The position numbers were made by a program, and so were the translations under genes. A DNA stretch of 64,000 bases from Flavobacterium silvisoli (lineage in GTDB: Bacteria; Bacteroidota; Bacteroidia; Flavobacteriales; Flavobacteriaceae): the NCBI RefSeq assembly GCF_004329815.1, contig NZ_SJPE01000004.1, forward strand, positions 66,926-130,925. Reading direction: 5' to 3'. Shown here piece by piece: positions 17,051-25,278 of the stretch; positions within the stretch are counted from its first letter, which is position 1; every line of letters begins with the position of its first letter. Below the pieces are notes generated by a model. It made no database searches and was not told the DNA's origin. It worked only from the letters and a program-made list of their open reading frames with translations.

Positions 17051-17644
17051 TTAATTCCCTGTATCCAACTGCTTCAAATACTGATATACTTTTTCGGTAG
17101 GCAGTCCCACAACATTGGTATAAGAGCCTTCTATTTTGGATATGCCTATCAATCCAATCCATTCTTGTATGCCATAGGCACCGGCTTTGTCAAACGGTTT
17201 GTATTTGTCTAAATAGTACTGAATTTCCTCATCGGAGAGTGTGTTAAAGGTAACTTTGGTTACTTCAAAAATAGTTTCCGTTTGGTGTTTGGTTTTGAAA
17301 CAAACAGAGGTGATTACTTCATGTGTTTTATTCGACAGTGATTTTAAAATAGCCACCGCATCTTGGTAATCTTTTGGTTTTCCCAAGGCTTTGCTCTCGA
17401 GCCAAACGATGGTATCACTGGTAATCAATAGCTCATTTTCATTGATTTCTCCTTCAAAAGCACTGGCTTTGAGTTCGGCCAAATAGTTCGTGATTTCAAC
17501 ACCCTGAAGATGATCAGGATATGTTTCTTCGATGTCTTTCAGGCGTATTTCAAAAGCCAAATCCATGTCCCTGAAGAATTGCTGCCTTCTGGGAGAACCA
17601 GAGGCCAGTATGATTTGCAGGTTTTTGAGGTTTAAATTACCCAT
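17051..17644 (-). CDS. maf: Maf-like nucleoside triphosphate pyrophosphatase
   Basis: House-cleaning pyrophosphatase that hydrolyses non-canonical or dTTP/UTP nucleotides to monophosphates. The N-terminal motif LASGSPRRQQFFRDMDL is the family S-x-R-R nucleotide loop; the catalytic Asp is in LLITSDTIVWLESKALGKP; DKAGAYGIQEW is the third family block. Its 197 residues are normal. The 5' end overlaps the UbiA gene stop by eight bases. The operon Maf-UbiA, followed upstream by KdsC-like and DUF2520 genes, is a conserved flavobacterial arrangement to my knowledge. Confidence 0.92.
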   Translation of the reverse strand: MGNLNLKNLQIILASGSPRRQQFFRDMDLAFEIRLKDIEETYPDHLQGVEITNYLAELKASAFEGEINENELLITSDTIVWLESKALGKPKDYQDAVAILKSLSNKTHEVITSVCFKTKHQTETIFEVTKVTFNTLSDEEIQYYLDKYKPFDKAGAYGIQEWIGLIGISKIEGSYTNVVGLPTEKVYQYLKQLDTGN

Positions 17645-18563
17645 GGTTTTTGATGTTAAAAGTAATGACTGCCACCGAAAGAATGCCGAAGAAAATGATC
17701 CATTTTAATACAGTGCTTAACAAATGAAAATCTTTTTTGGAGGTAGCATTCCAAATTTTTATCACAAAGAAAATCATCGGACCGACAATGAGTAACAATC
17801 CGTAGATGACTGCAAAATAGAGTTGGTTTGCCATCAAGTATGTATTGATGTACCACAGCAAAAGTAGAGTGGCCGAGATTCCTAAAACAAAAACTACTTT
17901 AACGGTCCGCGATATTCCTAAAGCAATGGGTAACGTATTCATTCCTTGGTTATAATCACCATCTACATCTTCCATATCTTTAACAATTTCGCGAATAAAA
18001 TTCAGGATAAAAGCAAAAATGGCATAGTCCACCATAAATGAAAAAATGACTGACATTTCGTTACGGTTATCCGCATAGGTTAAAGGCAATAAATCAAAAA
18101 TACTGATGATTAAAATACTCATAGATAAGACCAATGCCACTATGATGTTGCCAATTAATAGTATCTTTTTGAAGCTTGTTGCATACAAATACAGAATAGT
18201 GACTATGATGATGAAGAGTCCACCGAATGTTGGTTTTTGAATCACGTTGGACAAATAAAAACCAATCCCGACTCCGGTTACATTCAGTACAAAATACAAA
18301 TTGTATCCCATGGCTTCAGAGATGCTTTTTCCAATAATAACATTGTTGGGTTTGTTATCGGCATCTGTCTCCTGATCCATGATGTCATTAATAACATAGC
18401 CACCCGCCGCAATCAATACCGTCGATAATACTAATAATCCATATTGAAAATCATTCAGAAACAAATAAACAGCTTGGTATTTCAGGAAACCATAACGAAA
18501 AATAAGCTGCATGAATGCCAGTAGTAATAAGTTTTGGTAACGGATTAATTTTAAAAAATTCAT
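17637..18563 (-). CDS. UbiA family prenyltransferase (geranylgeranylglycerol-phosphate type)
   Basis: Integral membrane aromatic/glyceryl prenyltransferase of 308 residues with about nine helices. First Asp-rich motif: NDIMDQETDADN (about residues 60-71). Second: DMEDVDGDYNQG. These bind Mg2+ and prenyl diphosphate. Flavobacterial proteins of this type are annotated as geranylgeranylglycerol-phosphate geranylgeranyltransferase; a menaquinone (MenA) role is less likely from the motif but not excluded. It overlaps maf by eight bases. The KdsC-like gene is 49 bases upstream. Confidence 0.85.
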   Translation of the reverse strand: MNFLKLIRYQNLLLLAFMQLIFRYGFLKYQAVYLFLNDFQYGLLVLSTVLIAAGGYVINDIMDQETDADNKPNNVIIGKSISEAMGYNLYFVLNVTGVGIGFYLSNVIQKPTFGGLFIIIVTILYLYATSFKKILLIGNIIVALVLSMSILIISIFDLLPLTYADNRNEMSVIFSFMVDYAIFAFILNFIREIVKDMEDVDGDYNQGMNTLPIALGISRTVKVVFVLGISATLLLLWYINTYLMANQLYFAVIYGLLLIVGPMIFFVIKIWNATSKKDFHLLSTVLKWIIFFGILSVAVITFNIKNHG

Positions 18564-18612
18564 ATTTATGTTTACTTAATTTATTCTCATTTGTCAGAAC
18601 GAAACTATTCAG

Positions 18613-19140
18613 TTAATCGTGTTTCCCGTTGTAGTACAAATGCCATTTGCCTTGTACTTTCATCACTTGTTCTATCATCTCCCGAACCGCTCCTTTGCCG
18701 CCTTTTTTATGGGATATGTATTTTGAAATAGCTTTAATTTCCGGGCTGGCATCTTGAGGACAGGTGGGTAATCCTACCAGTTGCATGACATGAAAATCGG
18801 GAATATCATCGCCCATGTAAAGCACATGTTCAGGATTAATGTTGTACAGTTCCGTGTATTCTTTAAAAGTGGCTACTTTATCTGATGAAGCCAAATGAAT
18901 ATCGGTAATTCCCAGGTTTCTCAATCGAATGCGCACCCCTTCATTGTTTCCGCCCGAAATGATGCATACATGATATCCGCTTTCAATTGCGGCTTTCATG
19001 GCAAATCCATCTCGGATATTCATGGTGCGCAGCATTTCTCCGGTTTGGGTTATGTGTACCGAACCATCAGTCAAAACACCGTCTACGTCAAAAATAAAAG
19101 TCGAAATGTTGTTCAGAATTTCTTTATAGCTTTTTCCCAT
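18613..19140 (-). CDS. HAD family phosphatase, KdsC-like
   Basis: HAD subfamily IIIA phosphatase without cap domain, 175 residues. Motif I is FDVDGVLTDGSV; motif II Ser is in VCIISGGNNEGV; the KdsC-type GDDIPD motif IV and the segment SHKKGGKGAVREMIEQV are present. It likely dephosphorylates KDO-8-phosphate, in keeping with LPS production, but other sugar phosphates are possible. I start at the ATG on plus 19138-19140 (MGKSYKEIL); the frame upstream would begin with TTG. It overlaps the DUF2520 gene end by 17 bases, so the two are coupled. Confidence 0.85.
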   Translation of the reverse strand: MGKSYKEILNNISTFIFDVDGVLTDGSVHITQTGEMLRTMNIRDGFAMKAAIESGYHVCIISGGNNEGVRIRLRNLGITDIHLASSDKVATFKEYTELYNINPEHVLYMGDDIPDFHVMQLVGLPTCPQDASPEIKAISKYISHKKGGKGAVREMIEQVMKVQGKWHLYYNGKHD

Positions 19141-19885
19141 TATCAATAATAGATTTAGTTAGCAGTTTGTATATTTCTTTTTGGTTGGCATCTGTCAAAA
19201 AAGACAGATGGGCATTGATGGTAGTAGTGTCCTGGCGTTTTGCCGGACCTGTTTGAGCTTCATTTGGCGACAACGTCATAATTTTGTTGGCAGTTTCCTG
19301 TATCAAGGGTTTCAAAATATCAAATGATAAGTGGTTTTCGGTACAAATATCATCTCCGATTTGATACAAATGATTGACAAAATTAGACACAAAAACAGCG
19401 GCTACATGCAAGGCTCTCCTTTGTTCTGAGTTTACCCTGTAGTGAACTTCCGAGATAACTCTAGCCAGATTTTCAAGAGTTTGATAATCGGTCTCATTTT
19501 CAGCTTCCAGACAAATCGGGATGTGTTTAAAATCAATCGCTTTGGTTTTCGAAAAGGTTTGCAACGGATAAAAAACGCCTCGTCTGTGGTTGGAATGTAA
19601 AGCCGTCATGGCCAAACTGCCCGAAGTGTGAACAACCAGTTGGTTATGCAGCAGAATCTGATTGGATACATTTTCAATAGCATCATCAGTAACGGCAATG
19701 ATGATTACATCGGTTTCTTCCAGTTTAGTAAAATCAGAGATGACTTTGCGGGAATCAACCAAATGTGTGACCGCTTCTGTTCGTCTTGAAAACACCTGAA
19801 CCAAATCAACATCAGTAGTTTTGCTGAATGCTTGGATTAAATGCTGGGCAACATTTCCGGAACCAATAAGTGTCACTCGAATCAT
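19124..19885 (-). CDS. Rossmann-like / DUF2520 domain protein
   Basis: Protein of 253 residues joining an N-terminal dinucleotide-binding domain (VTLIGSGNVAQHLIQAF, then DVIIIAVTDDAIENV) to a C-terminal helical DUF2520 (LHVAAVFVSNFVNHLYQIGDD, LIQETANKIMTLSPNEAQTGPAKRQD). The fold recalls pyrroline-5-carboxylate and ketopantoate reductases, so an NAD(P)-dependent reductase role is likely but the substrate is unknown. It is first in the DUF2520 / KdsC-like / UbiA / Maf run on this strand and diverges from ccsBA. Confidence 0.87.
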   Translation of the reverse strand: MIRVTLIGSGNVAQHLIQAFSKTTDVDLVQVFSRRTEAVTHLVDSRKVISDFTKLEETDVIIIAVTDDAIENVSNQILLHNQLVVHTSGSLAMTALHSNHRRGVFYPLQTFSKTKAIDFKHIPICLEAENETDYQTLENLARVISEVHYRVNSEQRRALHVAAVFVSNFVNHLYQIGDDICTENHLSFDILKPLIQETANKIMTLSPNEAQTGPAKRQDTTTINAHLSFLTDANQKEIYKLLTKSIIDNGKKL

Positions 19886-19969
19886 GTGGCTAAATTATCA
19901 AAAAATACGTTAGTAAATTAAAGAAAAAAACAAGGGTTAAAAAAGTATTAAAACCCAAAACAAATGCAG

Positions 19970-19998
19970 TTGAAATCTATTTATTTACCCTATTTTTG
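19970..19998 (+). promoter_or_regulatory. Promoter of the ccsBA gene
   Basis: TTG at 19970-19972 and TATTTTTG at 19991-19998 with 18 bases between, a good Bacteroidota -33/-7 pair, 30 bases before the ATG. Confidence 0.6.
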
Positions 19999-20028
19999 TA
20001 GCACTTTAAAAAAAATTCCAAACTTCAT

Positions 20029-23000
20029 ATGGAAAAGAAACTATACGCTTTTTTATTCTCTACACGATTAATGGCGGTTTTGTTTTTAGGTTTTGCCGTG
20101 GCTATGGCAGCCGGAACTTTTATTGAAAGCAAATACAATACCGATACAGCCCGAATTTGGGTATACAACGCCTGGTGGTTTGAGGCTATTATGCTGTTTT
20201 TTGTGATTAACTTCATCGGAAATATCAAACGTTATCAATTGTACAAAAAAGAAAAATGGGCAACTCTTTTACTGCATTTGTCCTTCATATTTATCATCAC
20301 GGGAGCTTTTATAACTCGTTACATCAGTTATGAAGGAATGATGCCCATTCGAGAAGGAGCTACATCAAACCAGCTTTTCTCGGATAAATGCTATTTGACT
20401 GTATTTGTTGACGGAATGTATGAAGGCAGTTTAAAGCGCCGCATTTTTGAAAAACCCATGTTGTTGTCGCCGGTAACGGAAAACTACTTTTCGATTAACG
20501 AAAAATTTGCAGAAATTCCATTCGAAATAGAGTATAAAAACTTTGTATTAGATGCCAAAGAAACCATCAAAGAAGACGAGAAGGGAACCGTTTACTTAAA
20601 ACTGGTCGAGTCGGGTGACGGTATGCGTCATGAGCACATGTTGAAGGAAGGTGAAATTCAGGATATTCACAACGTGCTGTTTGCGGTTAATAAACCCACC
20701 AAAGGCGCTATCAACATCGATACAAAGAACAATACCATCACTTCGCCTTTTGAAGGTCAGTTTATGCGAATGGCGGACAGGTTACAAGGAAAAGTAGGTA
20801 AAGATTCGGTACAGCCTTTGATGTACAGGTCTTTATATAACGTAGGAGGAACCCAGTTCGTAATACCTGATGCTCCCAAAAAAGGATTCATAACGTTTGA
20901 ATCGAGTGGAAATTTTAAACCTAAAAACGGTACTGACGCCCTGACGGTTCTTATTAAATCAGGAGGAAAAGAACAGGAAGTTACGCTAACCGGCTCAAAA
21001 GGAAAGCAAGGGGAGCCCAAAATATGTAAGTTAGGGGAATTAGAATTTACGCTGAGTTACGGCAGTAAGGTTTATCAATTGCCGTTTAGTTTGAAATTGA
21101 ATGATTTTATCGCTCAAAAATATCCGGGAACGGAGAAAAGTTTTTCCGCTTTTGAAAGTCAGGTTACGGTTATCGATTCAACAGAAAAGTTTGATGCTCG
21201 CATCTACATGAACCACATTCTTGATTACAAAGGATTCCGTTTCTTCCAGGCTTCATTTGATCCGGATGAGAAAGGAACAGTACTGTCGGTTAACCACGAT
21301 TTCTGGGGAACTACGATTACTTACATCGGTTATTTTATTTTGTTCTTCTGTCTTATGGCAATAATGTTTGTCAAAAAATCACGTTTTGCAGATTTGAAAC
21401 TAAAACTCGAAACCGTGAAAAAGAAAAAGGCCAAAATGGCTTCGATATTGATATTGTTGTTTTCTTTGAACGGATTGGCCCAAAATCATCCGCATCCGAA
21501 TAAAGAAATCAATTTTTTAGATTCAATCTTATCGTATAAAGTTCCCGAAAAACAAGCCGAACAATTTGGTCGTTTGGTAATACAGGATGCCGGAGGAAGA
21601 ATGAAACCGGTTAATACTTTTGCTTCTGAATTGTTGCGAAAAGTGAGCCACAGCGATACCTATAACGGAATGAATGCCGATCAGGTTTTGATTTCAATGA
21701 AACAATTTCCTTTTGCCTGGATAGAAGTTCCGTTGGTTTACGTCAAACCCGGCAATGACAGTATTCGTAAAATTATCGGGGTGGATGCCGATATGAAGTT
21801 TATTCCGTTCAAGAAATTTTTTGATGCCAAAGGCAACTACAAATTGGCTCCATATCTGGAAGACGCTTATAAAACGGCCAATCCTAATCAGTTTGAGAAA
21901 GATTTTGTTGAAACCGATAAGAAAATCAACCTGATGAACAATGCCTTATTTGGCAGTATTTTAAAAATTTATCCGGTTCCGAATGACAAAAACAACAAAT
22001 GGGTTTCTAATTTAGAAATCAGCCAGCCAACAGGTACGGCTCTTGATACCATCAAAAATGCCTTTCCTTATTATTTGGAGTCTCTTAGTTTGGCCAAAAA
22101 ATCGAAAAATTACACCATGGCCAACACCATGTTGAATGGCATCATAGCCTATCAAAAGAAATTCGGTAAAGCTGTGCGCCCTTCGGATCAAAAAATAGAT
22201 TACGAAATTTTATATAACAAATACGATGTTTTCAAAAAGTTGCCGTATTGGTATGTAACTGTAGCGGCATTAATGTTCCTGTTTACCATTATTCAAATTT
22301 TCAAAGAAAAAAAATGGTTATCAGTTACAATAAATATCCTGCATGTGTTGGTAGGGCTCCTTTTTGCTTTGCACACACTCGGATTGATTGCCCGATGGTA
22401 CATATCGGGACACGCGCCTTGGAGTAATGCTTATGAGTCTATTGTTTATGTAGCTTGGGCAACCATGTTCTTTGGTTTGGCTTTTGACCGAAAATCAAAA
22501 CTAACAGTGGCTTCTTCTGCCTTTGTTACAGCCATGATTTTGACGGCGGCCTATGCCAACTGGATAGATCCGGAGATTGCCAATTTACAACCGGTGCTGA
22601 ATTCGTATTGGTTGATGATACACGTGGCGGTTATCGTGGCGAGTTACGGACCTTTTGCCTTGGGAATGATTCTGGGATTTGTTGCTTTGGTATTGATATT
22701 TTTCACCAATGAAAAAAACAAAGCCAAAATGGAATTGAACATCAAAGAAATTACATACATCAATGAAATGGCTCTGACTATCGGATTGATTATGTTGACC
22801 ATTGGTAACTTTCTCGGAGGACAATGGGCCAATGAAAGCTGGGGAAGATACTGGGGTTGGGACCCTAAAGAAACTTGGGCACTCATCAGCATAATGGTAT
22901 ATGCGTTTGTAATACACGCCCGTTTTGTTCCGTCTTTGCGCAATAAATGGTTGTTTAACTTAATGGCGATGTACGCTTTTGTGTCTATTTTATTTACGTA

Positions 23001-23151
23001 TTACGGAGTAAACTTCCATTTGGTCGGATTACACTCTTATGCCAGTGGAGAAGCAAAATCGCTCGGTTGGATTTGGTACACCTTGGGAAGTATGACATTG
23101 ATAGGAGCCATAGCTTATCCGAAATACAGAAAGCATTACAGAAAGAAATAA
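20029..23151 (+). CDS. ccsA: Fused ResB/CcsA cytochrome c biogenesis protein (CcsBA)
   Basis: System II cytochrome c synthase that exports haem and attaches it to CxxCH motifs of periplasmic cytochromes. The N-terminal half (about 1-450) is ResB-like, with helices at 8-25, 50-70, 78-98 and 425-450 around a large periplasmic domain. The C-terminal half (about 730-1040) is CcsA, with the haem-binding WWD block ESWGRYWGWDPKETWALIS and conserved His residues (LHVLVGLLFALHTLG; LMIHVAV). At 1040 residues it has the size of Bacteroidota/Epsilonproteobacteria fusions. A hydrophobic segment starting at Met470 and ending SLNGLAQ looks just like a signal peptide and marks the old gene junction. A terminator follows directly. 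Confidence 0.93.
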   Translation: MEKKLYAFLFSTRLMAVLFLGFAVAMAAGTFIESKYNTDTARIWVYNAWWFEAIMLFFVINFIGNIKRYQLYKKEKWATLLLHLSFIFIITGAFITRYISYEGMMPIREGATSNQLFSDKCYLTVFVDGMYEGSLKRRIFEKPMLLSPVTENYFSINEKFAEIPFEIEYKNFVLDAKETIKEDEKGTVYLKLVESGDGMRHEHMLKEGEIQDIHNVLFAVNKPTKGAINIDTKNNTITSPFEGQFMRMADRLQGKVGKDSVQPLMYRSLYNVGGTQFVIPDAPKKGFITFESSGNFKPKNGTDALTVLIKSGGKEQEVTLTGSKGKQGEPKICKLGELEFTLSYGSKVYQLPFSLKLNDFIAQKYPGTEKSFSAFESQVTVIDSTEKFDARIYMNHILDYKGFRFFQASFDPDEKGTVLSVNHDFWGTTITYIGYFILFFCLMAIMFVKKSRFADLKLKLETVKKKKAKMASILILLFSLNGLAQNHPHPNKEINFLDSILSYKVPEKQAEQFGRLVIQDAGGRMKPVNTFASELLRKVSHSDTYNGMNADQVLISMKQFPFAWIEVPLVYVKPGNDSIRKIIGVDADMKFIPFKKFFDAKGNYKLAPYLEDAYKTANPNQFEKDFVETDKKINLMNNALFGSILKIYPVPNDKNNKWVSNLEISQPTGTALDTIKNAFPYYLESLSLAKKSKNYTMANTMLNGIIAYQKKFGKAVRPSDQKIDYEILYNKYDVFKKLPYWYVTVAALMFLFTIIQIFKEKKWLSVTINILHVLVGLLFALHTLGLIARWYISGHAPWSNAYESIVYVAWATMFFGLAFDRKSKLTVASSAFVTAMILTAAYANWIDPEIANLQPVLNSYWLMIHVAVIVASYGPFALGMILGFVALVLIFFTNEKNKAKMELNIKEITYINEMALTIGLIMLTIGNFLGGQWANESWGRYWGWDPKETWALISIMVYAFVIHARFVPSLRNKWLFNLMAMYAFVSILFTYYGVNFHLVGLHSYASGEAKSLGWIWYTLGSMTLIGAIAYPKYRKHYRKK

Positions 23152-23156
23152 GAAAG

Positions 23157-23178
23157 TCCCGAGAAATCGGGATTTTTT
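23157..23178 (+). terminator. Rho-independent terminator of ccsBA
   Basis: TCCCGA-GAAA-TCGGGA stem-tetraloop followed by six T, starting six bases after the stop codon. Confidence 0.9.
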
Positions 23179-23393
23179 GTTTTTTACTGTTTCGCGCTGT
23201 GAATTATTTTTAACAAAAAATTATCATTTTCTGCTGTGGGGGAAACCTCTTCATGCTTGTTTGAATTAGTATACCAGAGGAAAAATCTGCTATGAATGAG
23301 ATTGTTTCATTTTGTTTTGGTTGGTAGAAAATAAATTTCTATCATGTTTTGTTGGGAACTCAATGGTTTTTTAAAATCATTGAGTTCTTTTTT
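23179..23393 (+). ncRNA. Possible small RNA in a gene-free 312-base region
   Basis: The gap 23152-23463 between ccsBA and the glutathione peroxidase gene has no convincing ORF. After the ccsBA terminator it contains a second strong terminator (23356-23393) with no gene upstream of it, the usual sign of a short independent transcript. I found no match to 6S RNA, tmRNA or SRP RNA by eye, and the promoter is not clear. Low confidence. Confidence 0.3.
23356..23393 (+). terminator. Orphan rho-independent terminator
   Basis: Perfect stem GAACTCAATG (23356-23365) / CATTGAGTTC (23378-23387) with a twelve-base loop and six T. It lies about 200 bases after the ccsBA terminator and 70 bases before the next gene. 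Confidence 0.85.
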
Positions 23394-23463
23394 ATAAAAA
23401 CTTTAGGAATTGTATAACATCATTTTTTGGGATTATGAGTAATTTTATGGAAAAAATAAAAAG

Positions 23464-24069
23464 ATGAGAAAACTTTTGCTATTAAGCTGCAGTGCTTTGT
23501 TTCTTTGGAGTTGCCAAAACAATGCTCAAACGAAACAGTTTGCATCAACCACAAAAAACACGGTCATGAATACACAAACTAAAACAGAAACGATTTACCA
23601 GTTCAAGGTTAATGATTTGTACGGAAAACAATTTGACTTTTCAAGTTTGAAAGGAAAGAAGATACTGGTAGTCAACACGGCTTCTGAATGCGGACTCACA
23701 CCTCAATACAAAGATTTGGAAGCGATTTACGAAAAATACAAAGACAAAAATTTTGTAATCGTAGGTTTTCCGGCAAACAATTTTGGGGCTCAGGAACCCG
23801 GAAGCAACGACCAAATTGCTAAGTTTTGTAAAATGAATTACGGGGTCACATTTCCTATGATGAGCAAGATTTCGGTGAAAGGGAATGACCAACACGAAGT
23901 GTATCAGTTCCTGACTCAAAAAAGCAGAAACGGGTTACAGGATAGTCAGGTGGAATGGAACTTTCAAAAATACCTGCTAAATGAAAAAGGCGAATTGGTT
24001 AAGGTGTTATCTCCAAGAGTGTTGCCAACCGATCCGGAAATAGTTGATTGGATTAATGGTAAATCCTAA
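23464..24069 (+). CDS. Glutathione peroxidase family lipoprotein (Cys type)
   Basis: Thioredoxin-fold peroxidase that reduces hydroperoxides, probably with thioredoxin as donor. N-terminal lipoprotein signal with lipobox LWSC (Cys17), so it is likely membrane-anchored in the periplasm or outer membrane. Catalytic Cys76 is in NTASECGLTPQY, with the Gln in FPANNFGAQEPGSND and the Trp/Asn in VEWNFQKYLL completing the tetrad. It uses Cys in place of the selenocysteine of vertebrate enzymes. The 201 residues include about 40 of signal and linker. Monocistronic with a terminator. Confidence 0.92.
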   Translation: MRKLLLLSCSALFLWSCQNNAQTKQFASTTKNTVMNTQTKTETIYQFKVNDLYGKQFDFSSLKGKKILVVNTASECGLTPQYKDLEAIYEKYKDKNFVIVGFPANNFGAQEPGSNDQIAKFCKMNYGVTFPMMSKISVKGNDQHEVYQFLTQKSRNGLQDSQVEWNFQKYLLNEKGELVKVLSPRVLPTDPEIVDWINGKS

Positions 24070-24090
24070 TTAATCGCTCAGTAAAAGCCA

Positions 24091-24120
24091 AACCCGATGG
24101 AGAAATTCATCGGGTTTTTT
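24091..24120 (+). terminator. Terminator of the glutathione peroxidase gene
   Basis: AACCCGATG / CATCGGGTT stem with a short loop and six T, 21 bases after the stop. Confidence 0.9.
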
Positions 24121-24256
24121 GTTGCAATTCTATCGACGAACGTCACGTCCCTAGTGATTTAAAGAGTTTTTAATCCGTTTAACGATTTTTAGAGAATATA
24201 AAATGCATTGTTTTTAGCTTTGAATTAAATAATAAAAGCCACAACCTCTTTTTAAG

Positions 24257-24631
24257 ATGAAAAATATATTCAATCCCGTTTACAGACAAGATTACTTAGA
24301 CGGATACGCGAGCGGACTCAATCCTTATATAAATATAGTTGGGGATGCTAATGAAGCTTTTGCTTTTGGATTTGAACAAGGAAGACAAGAATACGAACGA
24401 TTGAACGGAAAAATTGCTCACGGTATTCCCAAGTTGATAGTGACTAATAAGGTGCTTGACGATTTTTTATTAGCCGGTATGTTGGGAATGGATATTGATG
24501 CCGATGATTATACCGCCTTTCAGATTGACGTCATTCAAAAATGGTATCAAAGTGGCGTAGAAAAATACAATCCCAATCAAAGCAGTTATCTTTTAGGAAT
24601 ACTGGAAGAAAACGGCATTGACATCCTATAA
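24257..24631 (+). CDS. Conserved-looking hypothetical protein, 124 residues
   Basis: Not recognised. Soluble, acidic, no signal peptide or membrane helix. The N-terminus YRQDYLDGYASGLNPY and FAFGFEQGRQEYERLNG have the look of two short repeats of the form D/G-Y-x-x-G (Y-x-x-G-Y-x-x-G and F-x-x-G-F-x-x-G-R). The second half is helical. Codon use fits neighbouring genes, and the ORF stands between two terminators as a single transcription unit, so it is likely real. Function unknown. Confidence 0.7.
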   Translation: MKNIFNPVYRQDYLDGYASGLNPYINIVGDANEAFAFGFEQGRQEYERLNGKIAHGIPKLIVTNKVLDDFLLAGMLGMDIDADDYTAFQIDVIQKWYQSGVEKYNPNQSSYLLGILEENGIDIL

Positions 24632-24662
24632 GTTTACATTTATAACCCAATTTTTTTTTTTA

Positions 24663-24692
24663 AACCTGATGACCCTAAATCAGGTTTTTTTT
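24663..24692. terminator. Bidirectional terminator
   Basis: AACCTGAT / ATCAGGTT stem with eight-base loop, preceded by a run of T and A and followed by eight T, so it can serve the plus-strand gene ending at 24631 and the minus-strand gene ending at 24704. Confidence 0.85.
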
Positions 24693-24703
24693 ATGCTTGC
24701 TTG

Positions 24704-25204
24704 TTATTCTAGCATCAATTGCATAAAAACGGAATGCAGCCATCGGTCAAATTTATAGCCGGTTTCTTTGAGCACAGCTACGGTTTTGAACCCGAATTTT
24801 TCGTGAAATTCGATACTGCTTTGGTTTTCTGAGTCAATTACTGCAATCATCGTGTGTCGTTTTTGTTTTTTGGCTAAATCAATCAACTTTCTCATGATGG
24901 CATGACCAATACCTTTACCGTGTTCATTAGGCATAACATACACCGAATGTTCAACAGTAAATTGATACGCTTCGCGGAAACGAAACTCACTGTAGTATCC
25001 AAAACCAACCAATCGTTCCTCAATAGTAGCTACCAAAACCGGGTATCCTTTGTTGAGTTTATCGTCAAAGATAGCCCGTTGTTGTTCAAACGTACGCTGC
25101 TTATAATCATATAAAGCTGTCGAATTGACAATGTAGTAATTCAAGATAGCCGTAATGGCCTCTACATCTTCGGGTTTATAGGGCCTAATTGTTAATTTAG
25201 TCAT
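24704..25204 (-). CDS. GNAT family N-acetyltransferase (phosphinothricin-acetyltransferase-like)
   Basis: Acetyl-CoA-dependent transferase of 166 residues. The N-terminal YKPEDVEAITAILNYYIVNS and RFREAYQFTVEHSVYV resemble the Pat/Bar/YncA subgroup, whose known substrates are amino acid sulfoximines and methionine sulfone. The acetyl-CoA loop is in NEHGKGIGHAIMRKLI (R/Q-x-x-G-x-G/A form). The C-terminus FHEKFGFKTVAVLKETGYKFDRW is typical. Divergent from menD. The family is certain; the substrate is not. Confidence 0.88.
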   Translation of the reverse strand: MTKLTIRPYKPEDVEAITAILNYYIVNSTALYDYKQRTFEQQRAIFDDKLNKGYPVLVATIEERLVGFGYYSEFRFREAYQFTVEHSVYVMPNEHGKGIGHAIMRKLIDLAKKQKRHTMIAVIDSENQSSIEFHEKFGFKTVAVLKETGYKFDRWLHSVFMQLMLE

Positions 25205-25278
25205 ATCAGAATTAAAAGTTAAATGTAAAAAATAACTTCGAACCTTTGTACCTTTGTTACTTTGAAACTGAAAATTAA

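Noticed and set aside
23179..23393. Identification of the gene-free region as 6S RNA
   Set aside because: I could not form the long two-arm hairpin with a central bubble from this sequence, so only an unnamed small RNA is proposed.
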